This document shows, piece after piece, positions 45,946-56,853 of a stretch of DNA of 64,000 nucleotides. A program made the position numbers and the translations under genes. Positions within the stretch are counted from its first letter, which is position 1. Each line of letters begins with the position of its first letter. The DNA is from Cryptomeria japonica (taxonomy: Eukaryota > Streptophyta > Pinopsida > Cupressales > Cupressaceae). The notes beneath the pieces were generated by a model that was given only the letters and a program-made list of their open reading frames with translations, did no database searches and was not told the DNA's origin. The DNA is taken from NCBI RefSeq assembly GCF_030272615.1, contig NC_081408.1, positions 201,340,341 to 201,404,340 of the forward strand, written 5' to 3'.

Positions 45946-46970
45946 ATGGAAAACTTAAGAAAGCAATTGGAAGGAGCTCTTGTAGACTATGATTCAAAGA
46001 AGTTGAAGAATATTAAACTTGAAGATGATCTGAGGACTTCACAGGAATTCATTCAAGGACTTTAGGAGAATCTTACTATTGATAGAAATAAAAGAAAATA
46101 ACTTCATGAGAAGATGCAGAATGACAATGAGGAAAAAGAAACTCTTAATGATCTTGTGAACAAATTGAGGCAAGAAAACATGACTATGAGGAATGAAATG
46201 CAAGATATGACAATGAGATTTTGTAAAGACATTGTAGACAGAAAGAAGAATGAAGATGACTTGACTAGGAGACTCAATGATGCTGGTAATGAAAATCTAA
46301 GACTCAGTCATGAGAATGATATGTTAAAGATAGATCTGATTCACATGCAACATGATAAAACTGAACTTATGAGATAGATGGGAATTCTGGAAAAAGAATT
46401 GGCTACTGCAAATCAACATAAAGAGAAATTCAAGAAAAGTTCAGAAGGACTTGATGATATGCTGAAAAGTCAGAAACCTAATGGAGATACTAATGGACTT
46501 GGATTTGAAGTTTTTGAAAGTTCTGGTACTGCAAACAATAATGATCACAGTAAACCGGTAAGACAACCTAATGCTTACAAATTTAATGGGAAATGCTTTA
46601 ATTGTAACAAGTATGGTCATAGAGAAAATTAGTGTAGATCTAGAAACAATTAGAACATTAATGCACCCACCAGTCAATGTTCCAAATGCAATAAAGTTGG
46701 TCATAATTCAGAAAATTGTAGAATGAATGTAAGATGTTATGTTTGTGGAAGATTTGGGTACTTATCTAATCAATGCAGAACACAAACCGACATAGGATAT
46801 GGAAAGGATATTTAGAAGAATAATGTGACTTGTTATGCTTGTAGAAAAATTGGACATATTGCAAAATTTTGTAGAAGCAAGAATTCACCGGCAAGTAATA
46901 AAGGACCTAGTTTGAAAGGCAAAGAAAAGGTTGATGAGGTGAAACAAGAATTTTTCAAAACAATGGATTA
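45946..46970 (+). pseudogene. S3 ORF1: Gag-like coiled-coil protein with four CCHC knuckles
   Basis: The ATG is chosen at MENLRKQLEGALVDYDSKKL, about 55 bp after the PBS. In-frame stops lie at about 46063, 46375 and 46630. Residues up to about 150 form charged coiled coils (NENLRLSHENDMLKIDL, ANQHKEKFKKSSEGLD). The landmark LGFEVFESSGTA precedes the knuckles: CFNCNKYGHREN with a stop and then C (46594-46635), CSKCNKVGHNSENC (46680-46721), CYVCGRFGYLSNQC (46737-46780, with Tyr for His) and CYACRKIGHIAKFC (46840-46882). The likely role is RNA binding and particle assembly. No protease or polymerase follows. Confidence 0.83.
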
Positions 46971-47361
46971 GAAAGATAGATTAGAATGTTGATGAGACTA
47001 TTCCTTCACCGGTAGAATAGAGTATTACTCCACCACTAGGAGATTCTTCATCCAACTGAGAAGTAACCCTTGGGGGTATTGCAGAAAGTTGAATATCATG
47101 CAGATTACCCTTGATAGATTGTGAGAAGATAGATTTCTTCTTTACCGGAAGATGTGTTAAGTTTTCACTTAACCGATGAGCATTTATTATGGTTGTTGAA
47201 TCAGATTTCATTATAAATCATTGGTTTTCCTTCATTTTTGAATTATCGAGCATTCAAACAAGCAAAGAGCGCAAAAATGAGTGAAGGCATTCAAGGCAAA
47301 GAATTGAAGCAATTTATTCCAAGCACTCAAACATTGTCAGGCAGATTAAGGTATTTTTCAA

Positions 47362-48376
47362 ATGGCTTCATCTTCTGCTCCCAAATTTATTGCAAACCCT
47401 ACTATTGTGGAAATTGTAAAACGCTCTAGGCCCGTTTTCAAAATTATTCCTGAGATAGTAAACAAGATGATTCCATAGGTTCCTTTTAAAAAATTCCTAA
47501 AGGTGTAGCTTATTCTAAAGACCCTAGAATTAATATTGACTGCAATATTGAAGAACTAGGTTCTGTGGAAGTGTCAAAGATGTTTAAAACCATAATTTGT
47601 GATGAAAATGGAAATGTCAAACCAGTGCACAGGATTATTGAGACCTTAGGTTTTATAGAAATCTTGAACATCCCAGAATTTCCGGAGGAGGTAGTGAGAA
47701 TTGTCTTAAGTAGGGAACATGGAGAATTTATTTGGCTAGATTCAGTCTGCAAATTGACCTACCAAGCAATTAGGGCAGTGATAGGTTTACCCTCTACTAG
47801 TAGCAGACCTGACAAAACAAAGAAGGTACCTAACAACATAGTCATGACCTTAACCGGAGCAACATCTGATAGTAGATCTCTGAGAGTAAATGACATCAAG
47901 GATATCATTGTGAGATTCATAAGTATGATTTTAGGTTACAAGACCACACATGCAAACAAACCTAACTCAGTTTCTAGTATTTGCATTAAAAATCCTTATG
48001 ATATGGTAAATAATGATGCAAAAATAGATATGTGTGAATGGCTAAAGGATGAACTAGTTGATAATTTCAAAAAGATAAAAGGAGACAAGAAAGAAACATT
48101 TTGTTTTGGTAATCTTTTGGTATGCCTTATGTTGTATTTCTCAAAAGAAATCTCCAGTATTGGACATAAAGATTTTAGATATGACATACCGGTAGGAAAA
48201 CAATTGCAAGAAGCCTTCACTAGCATGGGTACTACTAGGGAAAACAATATAACTGAGTATTTCAAAGCTTTCCAAGCCAAAATGAAAAACAGAGAGAGAC
48301 TAACACAAAGTATTGTAGATAAATATGATAAGGAAATCTGTTTTGTGATTAAGAAAGATGAAATATGGATGGAAGT
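47362..48376 (+). pseudogene. S3 ORF2, N-terminal part: unrecognised globular domain
   Basis: The start ATG (47362) opens a frame aligned with the ORF2 starts of S1 and S2 (ANPTIVEI...). After two early stops near 47476 it is open from 47565 to T1. Landmarks are RIVLSREHGEFIWLDSVCKL, AVIGLPSTSSRPDKTKK, TGATSDSRSLRVNDIKD, and KIKGDKKETFCFGNLLVCLM. Composition is that of a folded soluble domain, with no signal peptide or long hydrophobic helix. I do not recognise the family. The frame is cut by T1 (target site GAAGT) and continues at 60452. Confidence 0.75.
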
Positions 48377-51300
48377 TGTAATGCCCCGCCAGGAACCCTA
48401 GAGGAAAACAACACAACTAGGCAACTAAAGAGTGAAATAATTTTATTTTTTTTGTTAAAGACTAAGTGCACTAACTAAAACCATTGCAGGTTTAACAACA
48501 CATTGGAACTCTATCATATGTTTTCCTAAGGGTAACCAACGAAAATTAATTTTGTAGATTATATTAACACCACAGTTAATCCATTTAATTAGATAAATTG
48601 AATACTTAAGTTTAAAACTACATGTACATCCAAATTTCATAATAAAGAAATAAAAGTATTCCAATGCATCCAATTTCCATAACCCATTTGAACATAAGAT
48701 CAAAACAATAACATTCATTTCACTGACATAATAATATTACAATATCCATAAATAAATGGCTTCCAATAATACCACTAATTACAAAGATACCATATCAAGG
48801 TTACATAAGAGTCTGATACAATGACCACAAGGTCTCAACTGAACAATGATCTTGAACAAGAGCTGGTACATCAACCACGAACCAAGAAACACCAGTGAAG
48901 CCTTTCCTCGCCTGAAGATACAATCTAGAACATCCGATGGGAAGTGGCACTACCACCCGACCATGTGATCCCGAAATGGAACCACCCCACCATGCTAGGA
49001 GATAGTAGAAAACCCCCAAGCAAGCAAAGTAAGACAAGTATGAAAGGACTACAAGACTCTGCAAACATCCATGTGACTCAACTCACAAAACACTAGTGAC
49101 TCTAAGAAGAGAGTTTCATCGCATAGCCTGATGGTTACCATGGTACAACCTCCATAGGTCCTGGCCCCCATCCTCGGGTTTCTCCTCGTAACCTCTCTTG
49201 AGCCTCTGGTTCCAACTAACTCTCATGCAGACCCTACCAATCCTTTCGTGAAGACAAGGTGGTAAGTTTGCCATTCCAGGCCTTCTCAAAACATTATGAG
49301 CCTTGTACTAGCACTCACCTATGCACGAGGTACATTTATCTTAATTAATATTTAATCTACCCACCCCCTAATCAATTATTAGGTTATCACTTTTTAACTA
49401 ACTTTCGACAGGTTATCTTGTCATCCACTTCGGGCACGGCGCCCGCTCGAAAGCCACTCTCTCTCATACGACACTAATAGGAAAAGTTTCTATCTATGAG
49501 AACTCTATGGCGAAACAGACAACCATAAACAATCCTGACAAGCACAGGTGAAGGATACACAAATACCAACCCAAGATTGACCATTTGGACAAAAACACAC
49601 AATGGCTCATATCAAATAGGTTATACAATAACACTTGGTCTAGGAGAAATAATAACATAGGACACAATGACAATTCAACCAGAATACCAATGAAATTTAA
49701 GCTTGACTGAAAACACCATTTACACAAGATCCTACTACAAGCAATCTTTTCTTAAAACAGCCAAAGCATAACTTATTTGCGAATGAAGATCTTTCCGATA
49801 ATAAGAAAATACCACTATTTTAAAAAAACATCCTTCTTGTGATTTGTCCAAAAAGATTTAAAATAAAAATAATTCTCCTAATGTATTTTCAACATTTTTA
49901 TAAAAATTATAAGCTCTATTCCTGAAACATTCCAAACTATAATTAAATAATATTTAAAATACATTTAAAATATTATAATAACTACCATAAGAAAAACATA
50001 TCTGATATATATATATATATATAAACACATATATGAATACACATATATCTATTTATATACATATATACATAATAAATTTTATTTATCCAACCCTTGGGTA
50101 CGAAACCCAAAACAGTCATACCGCAGTACGGACAGGGGTTGTAAATTAAATTTTAAAAAAATTAAAAACACTTTAAAATTTGTTTTAAAATCCTTAGCAC
50201 GGTAGCCTAAGCTACCACCGGTAGCTAGTACTACCGTCTGGTAGCACTGCTACCATCGATAGCTAGTACTACCGTCCGGTAGCACTGCTACCTTCGGCAC
50301 TACTATGTACTACCACTGGTAGCGGATGCTACCATAGGTAGTATGCCCTACCCTTTATTTATTTATTTTTAATTTATTATTATTTTTTTTATTTTTTTAT
50401 TTTTAAATAAAATTTTAACAGTAATAATAAAAAATAATATTTTTCTAATAATTCCATTTTCACAGAAATGAATCCTTCTTCATATATATAATTTTTTAAA
50501 TTTAATTAACCCAAATAAATTTAATGTGTAATTAAATTTATTTTCTTAAGGTAATTAAAATCGTTTCTCACGTAAATACCCTTTCACACAAATCTTTCAA
50601 TTTCCATGCATCCTAAAATCTTGACAAATTTTCTATAATAATTTCTCTTAATTTTCTCAAAATTACATACTTCCCATAAATTAGAAATACACATCAGGCA
50701 TGGATTTTAAAAGAAAACTCGAATTCACTAGAAGAGGGTTTGTATTTAAAAATAACTTTACACACACACATCAATCAGAGAAAAATAGAAATATTTACTA
50801 AAAACCCACAACTAAGAATTCATCTAGCCTGGTATAGCTTTCTTGGAAGAAATCTGTAGAAGAGCCCTAATCCCTTCAATAACTTCCAATAAATTTCTTC
50901 ACCTAAATTCTTGACCTGTTCCTGTGTAACTAAAATAAAGACCTAACCCCTATTTAAACTAAAATTCTAGGTTTAATAGCTTTTTCACAAAAAACCTAAA
51001 TTTAGAATAATAGTAATTTTTATTTTATTTTCTAAATTTATCACATGCAATAATAAAAAGAACATTATTCTTTCTTTTCTTTTCTCATGCACATTAATTA
51101 ATTTTCTAAATAAAGAATTAAAATAATATTTTAATTCTAATTAATCCTTTTATTCATTTATTTAATTATAACTTTAGAAAATAATAAATACAATTAATCT
51201 AATTTATTTCTAAAATAAAAATATATTTCTAATACCATGTAGCTTAATTTAATAATTTCTTTCATTAACTAAATTTATAATCTCAATGCATAAACAATAC

Positions 51301-51969
51301 AATAATGAGACAATTTCATAAACTTAATTAATTAATTAATTAAATCCAGTAAAACACTCAAATTAAACAAATCTCAAGCAATTTTCGATAAAAGATAAAA
51401 TGACAAAATACAAAGACCGAACTAACTGACAAGACGACCAACTGATGACACTCATACGAGTGCAACTGAGTAAAAATAGGGTCAACTACTATCTCCTCCA
51501 CTTTCATCAGAAAATATAAGGTATGCTCAGACCTGTGAAGCTAGGTGGAGACGATACCCCGTACCTAGCCGGTACTTGTACCTGCAATATCTTGCATCAC
51601 CGAACCACACATGCATATATATATAATATAGAAAACATGACATACACACCGATGAAGGAGAATCACGACATTCCCTATCTCACCAAAATGAATGAAGGAA
51701 AATCATCCCCTTGTATCCAATACACTCGTAAACACACAACATCTAATTATACATTGCATAGATAAAGTAAAATGTCAGTACATAGCAATAATCCATAAAA
51801 TGCCATAAATCACAAATACTGAAATACTGCAAATAAATTATACATCTCATCTCCAAATAAAGCATAATGTCATAAAAATGTGCATACCATATCATGGTAA
51901 TGTATCCACTGAAAAACAACCAATAATAAAATATGAGTCTAATGAGTTCAAACTAGTAGGGGTACTACA
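48377..51969 (-). repeat. T1 3' LTR (3593 bp)
   Basis: Matches 56854-60446 throughout, with scattered substitutions. A short frame conserved in both LTRs (48801-49064 and 57280-57543, minus) is explained by LTR duplication. It contains AT-rich tracts and the GC-rich array 50201-50352. Confidence 0.95.
50201..50352. repeat. GC-rich GGTAGC/GCTACC palindromic array, T1 left LTR
   Basis: Short units such as GGTAGCACTGCTACC and CCGGTAGCTAGTACTACCG alternate orientation, so almost every unit can form a hairpin. It lies just right of a TATATA region, as in T0. Confidence 0.85.
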
Positions 51970-51984
51970 TTCTCCCCCCCAAAA
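51970..51984 (-). promoter_or_regulatory. T1 polypurine tract
   Basis: The minus strand reads TTTTGGGGGGGAGAA, followed by TGTAGTACC (LTR start). Confidence 0.85.
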
Positions 51985-52004
51985 CTAGGCTTACTCTTGG
52001 AAGC

Positions 52005-52499
52005 CTAAAATAAATAAGAATATAGTTCTCTCATCTTTGTTGCATCCACCCAAGTCGCCGAGGTCTCATCATTTGGGTCCCATAGGACCCTTACTTGGTC
52101 AATGGTACGACCCGTGAGGTTCAAATCCCGACGCTGAAGAATGCGCATGGGCTCCATGGAAAGCTGCCCATCCTCGACCTGCAAAGAGTTCCAATCAAGA
52201 ACATGTTTCACATCTGGATGATAAGGTCAAAGAACTGAAACATAAAAAACATCGTGGATGCGGGATAGACTCGGTGGCAAGGCAAGACGGTAGGCAATAG
52301 GTCCTATCCTCTAAAGGATCTCAAAAGGTCCAACAAACTGAGGTGCCAACTTAGATCCCTTTCCATAATGGATTGGACTCTTCCGCGGATGCACTCTCAA
52401 GAACACACGATCACCAACAGAAAATAGATGATCTACCCTATGAGCATCTGCATACTTCTTTTGTCTATCATGTGCTACTACTAAATGCTCACGAATCCT
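52005..52499 (-). pseudogene. T1 integrase C-terminus and chromodomain-like tail
   Basis: The minus strand shows a basic helix followed by an [11 protein letters not shown]-like segment, then GPFEILxRIGPIAYRLALP and an FHVS-like segment with stops. The terminal part (52211-52005) is open: HVLDWNSLQVEDGQLSMEPM, VRVLWDPNDETSATWVDATK. The last block matches the tail of T0 and resembles a degenerate chromodomain. Pol ends about 20 bp before the polypurine tract. Confidence 0.78.
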
Positions 52500-53400
52500 A
52501 TCTACCTATTGCTCCATCTCCCAAAGAATATCGGGTCCTATAAGCACCCTATCCTCTAACTGATCCCAACTCAAAGGAGTGCAGCAAGGATGACCATATA
52601 ATGCCTGAAAGGAGGACATACCTATGGAGCTATGATATCCATTGTTATAAGAAAACTCCACTAGATATATATAGTCCTCCCAGCGTGCCTGTTGGTCCAT
52701 CACATACATGTGAAGCATGTCCTCTAATACCTGATTCACTCTCTTTGTCTGACCATCTGTCTCTAGATGATAAGCTGAACTAAAATTCAATTGAGTCCCC
52801 AAAGCATGCTATAGTGAGGTCTACAATGCTGAGGTAAAGATAGGATCTCTATCAGATATGATTCGCCTCAGAATCCCATGCAATCTCACTACTTCTTCTA
52901 GCAAGACTCGTGCCACCACTGCTGCTGTGTAGCAAGCTTGAATAGGAACAAAATGAGCAACCTTAGTCAATCTGTCAAATATGACCATGATGGCATCATG
53001 ACGATGAGAAGAGACAGGCAAACCAACAATGAAATCCATGGAAATGATATCCCATTTCCAATCCAGTACTAGATTAGGCTGCAAAAGCCCTACTGGGTGA
53101 TGATGCTCTGCCTTCACTCCCTGACACTCTAAACACTTCGACACAAAATCAGCAATGTCACGTTCCATACCTGCCCAATGATAAATCTATCTAAGATCTG
53201 CGTGCATCTTCTTGACACCTAGATGTGCCGAATAAGGTGCACAATGGGCCTCAGTCATGATCAAAACACGAAGACCCTCCAAAGGAGGTACATAGATCCG
53301 TCCATGGTGATGAAGAAGTCCATCTGCCTCAAGGTTATACCCAAAAAATCTACCCTCTAAAGGCCTTCTGGACTCTATCACAACTCTAACATCCTGATAC
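52500..53400 (-). pseudogene. T1 integrase: zinc finger and catalytic core
   Basis: The HHCC finger is readable as EAHCAPYSAHLGVKKMHADL, then CLECQGVKAEHHHPVG. The core has the first Asp in ISMDFIVGLPVSSHRHDAI and the second in RIISDRDPIFTS. The position of the catalytic Glu reads TDGQTKRVNQVLEDM, with Lys where T0 has Glu. Stops near 53184 and 52812 break the frame. T0 lacks this core entirely, so T1 is the only copy here showing its full length. Confidence 0.85.
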
Positions 53401-53479
53401 CAAGTATCCTAAGGAAGAACTCCAAGAATTCTCTCTCTTAAGTGTACTCCAAGGGATAATGCTAAAACTTCATGCCACC

Positions 53480-53910
53480 TACGACTCAAATCATCTGCTA
53501 CTATGTTCTGTTTTCCCTGAATATAACAAACCTCAAAATCATATTCACAGAAGAATTCCATCCATCTTTGCTGTCGAGCATTCAAGTTTGGCTATGTGAA
53601 TATATACTGCAAACTATGGTGATCACTATGCAGCTCAAACCGACACCCTAATAGGAAATGCCACCATCGAACCAAAGCATGAACTACATCTGCCAACTCT
53701 AAATCATGAAATGAATAGTTCAACTCATGGTTCTTGAGTTTACAAGACTCATAAGCAACCACACATCCATCCTACATAAGTACTGCACCTATACCTTCCA
53801 AAGAGGCATCTGTGCATACCATAAAATCTCCAGATGGATCAGGGACTGCCAAAATCAGAGCACTGACAAGGAGTTCCTTCAAGGTCTTAAAAGTTTCTTC
53901 ACACTATTCT
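53480..53910 (-). pseudogene. T1 RNase H domain
   Basis: The fragment follows the RT thumb. Landmarks are MVCTDASLEGIGAVL (first Asp, about 53820), NHELNYSFHDLELADVVHAL (Glu, about 53700) and FELHSDHHSLQYIF (Asp, about 53635), ending in an IVADDLSRR-type tail near 53490. It is not fully open because of stops. Confidence 0.75.
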
Positions 53911-54770
53911 GACCAAACAAAATTCTTCCCTTTTCTCTGATGAGAAATAATCAGGTGTCCTATCCGGGAAAAGCCTTCAACAAAGCGATGATAATATCCG
54001 ACCAAACCCATAAAACTCCTAACTTCTAAAATGTTGGTCGGTGCTAGCCAATCAACAATGGCTTGGATATTTGAAGGATCCACATATATACCTTCTCTTG
54101 AAACCACATGACCAAGATAGTTCACCTCAGCCTAGAAGAAATCACACTTTGCTAAATTGGCATAGAGTTGATTTTCCCTTAAGCACTGCAGTACCTGATG
54201 TAAGTGACCCTCATGCTCCTCCACAGATATAGAATAAATCAGAATGTCATCCAAGAATACAATGATGAAACAGTCAAGGTAGGTACAAAAATCCCCATTC
54301 ATTAAGCTCATGAAAACTGAAGGCGCGTTCGTCAACCCGAATGGCACCACTATGAACTCATAGTGACCATAACGAGTACGAAAGGTTGTCTTATGAATGT
54401 CTGCATCTTGAATGCATAGCTGATGGTATCCAGACTTCAAGTCAATCTTAGAGAACACCTTGGCTCCCTTAACCTAATCAAAAAGGTCATCTATATGAGG
54501 CAATGGATATCTATTCCCGATGGTTACCTTATTCAGTTGTCGGTAATCAATGCATAACCGAAGAGAACCATCTTTCTTCTTAACAAAGATAATAGGCACA
54601 CCCCAAGGGGAAACACTAGGATGAATGAATCCCTTGGCCAATAATTCTTCTATCTGCAATTTCAACTCGCTTAACTCCTGAGTAGTCATTCGATATGGAG
54701 CTCTCAAAATAGGTTCTACACCAAGAACCAAATCAACACGAAAGTCTATATCTCACTTCGGAGGCATACC
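53911..54770 (-). pseudogene. T1 reverse transcriptase
   Basis: It starts near [20 protein letters not shown]. In order come [20 protein letters not shown], a stop at 54474, [37 protein letters not shown] and the catalytic [13 protein letters not shown] with both aspartates intact (about 54230-54265). The thumb [20 protein letters not shown], then [15 protein letters not shown], follows a stop near 54130. T0 has Asn at the first catalytic position, so the two copies decayed independently there. Confidence 0.88.
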
Positions 54771-54929
54771 AGGAATATCCAATGAAAACACGTCTGCATA
54801 CTCTCTAAGAATAGGGTGACTATCAAGAGTGATTTCTTGCCTCTCTGACTCATCCAATTCCTCAAGAGTGATTGAAAAAAGCTGACATCCTCTATGCATG
54901 CACCTCTTAAGTTGTATAGTGGAGATCAT

Positions 54930-55330
54930 ATGCAGGGATATTAGCCTCTATACTCCAACAATCTCCACTTCTTTGCCAAGGTCATCTAAACACACTACTG
55001 TCTTCTTGTGACAATCTACATGAGCACTGTGAGATGATAGCCAATCCATCCCCAATACAACTCCATAAGATCCCAAAGGAATAACCCAAAGGTCAACTAA
55101 AGTAACTATGGTTCCTAATTTCAACTCACAACTGGGAATAAAGGCATCTACAGAAACATGGGCACCTGTAGCCAACTCTACTTGCCACCTATCCGCCTGC
55201 TTAGTAGATTTAAGTCTACACCGCTCCACAATGGATGAAGAAATAAAAGAATCAAACACTCTAGAATCAAAAAGTACAGAGATAGGGGTTCCATGCAACA
55301 TACCTACTCCCTCAATGACTGTACCCTGAT
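54930..55330 (-). pseudogene. T1 aspartic protease
   Basis: An open frame of 117 codons. The active-site region reads ISVLFDSRVFDSFISSSIVE, with DSR where D-S/T-G is expected. The second hallmark reads VVLGMDWLSSHSAHVDCHKK. T0 has the same DSR. It lies between the Gag zinc knuckle and RT as in other gypsy elements. Confidence 0.82.
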
Positions 55331-55439
55331 GATGAGCTTGGCAGTCATCTATTGCTGCAAATACTCTATGGGACCTCCCTGCTTCTCCTACTATAGGTTT
55401 AGATGGTCCTAGCCTCTGACTACCTGTGTTGTGGACATT

Positions 55440-56702
55440 TTAAGGACATTGTGCAGCTCTATGACCAAACTACCCACAAGAGAAGCAAGCTCCTCTATTA
55501 CCTATCGGTCCACTAGAATGCTAGAAACTTCCCTAGCTAGGGGCATAAGATGCACTCTGCAAGGCCTACCTTGTAGGGCCTTGTTTGCCCCTTTGCCAGT
55601 TCCTACCCTTCTTATATTGAGAATTGCCACCTTGTTGGCCCTGGAACTATTTTGGTTTTGACTATTGCTGCTATTGTTGCCCACTCTTAGTGGGTGTTTG
55701 AGGAGTTCTAAATGGTGCAGCTGACTGGGACTGATTTCCCCAAGCTTTATTTCCACTGGTAGGTGCACTTCCTATCTGCACACCTGTCTGACCACCAAGT
55801 GTTCGACTAAGTTTCAACTCAACTAATCTGGTCTTCGCCATGGCTATCTCCATTGAAGCTGGCTCGAATACCCTCACACCTCCATTGATATGGTCATTCA
55901 AACCTCTTAGGAAAAGTTGGACAAGCATAGCCTCATCATTACCAATTCCAGTGTATTGTTTGAGCTCATAGAACCTATGCTCATACTAGTCTACTATCAT
56001 CCCATACTGACACAAGGCATTAAACTCATCTGCTTGAGTCTGCCTCCACTAGGGTGAGAGAAATTGTGTCCTGAATCTCTCTAGAAATAGTTCCCATGTG
56101 ATGGTATTAATGCATACACTGATCTTCTCCTCCTCTAATCTCCACCAGATTGAAGAAAATTTATTTAGACACATAATAGCACATCTTGCCTTTGTGTTAC
56201 TGCTGTATGGAAATATAGCGAAACACCGATCCAAGCTAATAAGCCAGGTCTCTGCCTCAAGACCAGTACCCATACCATCAAAGTAAGGAGGATTGGACCT
56301 CATCAAGTCCTTTATGTGACCCAAGGAAGGTGGATCTTAGACAGCTGTAATCTCCCCTTGCCTTGGTGATCTCTCTCTCTCTCTTTCCTCTGGAACCTAT
56401 TGAAGTGGCTCCTCAACCTGAGCATGAATAGGTTGCTCAAACTCAAGCCTTTGGCCTAACCTAGCCAGAACCTCCTAAAACATCTGTCTCAGCTCTTCCC
56501 TTTCGGAAACATGTTCTCCTACATGCTGAGAGTTTTGATGAACAGATTGTTCCTTCTCCTGATGAACTGACTGTTCCATCTCAACACTCACATGAGTGGG
56601 TGGTGGTGAAGGATTGTGATGGTCAGAACCACGGCCCCATCCTCCACCTCTACCTCCTTTGCGACCACTCATAAGTCTACCTCCTCTAGCTTTCTTAGCC
56701 AT
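55440..56702 (-). pseudogene. T1 Gag: Arg/Gly-rich N-terminus, capsid-like domain, CCHC knuckle
   Basis: The start is set at MAKKARGGRLMSGRKGGRGG (56702), about 140 bp after the PBS. The N-terminus is Arg/Gly- and then Gln/His-rich. The capsid-like retrotransposon Gag domain follows at 56324-56049: LMRSNPPYFDGMGTGLEAET, ARCAIMCLNKFSSIWWRLEE, FLERFRTQFLSP. A further segment reads LVQLFLRGLNDHINGGVRVF. The zinc knuckle is CFSCG, a stop, then FGHRAAQC at 55485-55445. Multiple stops occur. T0 lacks this part because it lies left of the window. Confidence 0.82.
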
Positions 56703-56839
56703 GACCTGGTACCATAAAAGAGAAAATGGTTCAGATCCATAGAAAGGATAAGACATGAGAGATACAAACATTTATGACCTAAGCAAGTGGTCAATGAAAG
56801 GCACACTACAAACCCAGAGTACCCAGTGTTGAAACTTGG

Positions 56840-56852
56840 GCTCTGATACCAA
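56840..56852 (-). promoter_or_regulatory. T1 primer-binding site (initiator-Met tRNA type)
   Basis: The minus strand reads TGGTATCAGAGCC directly inside the 5' LTR, separated by one base. Confidence 0.88.
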
Positions 56853-56853
56853 A

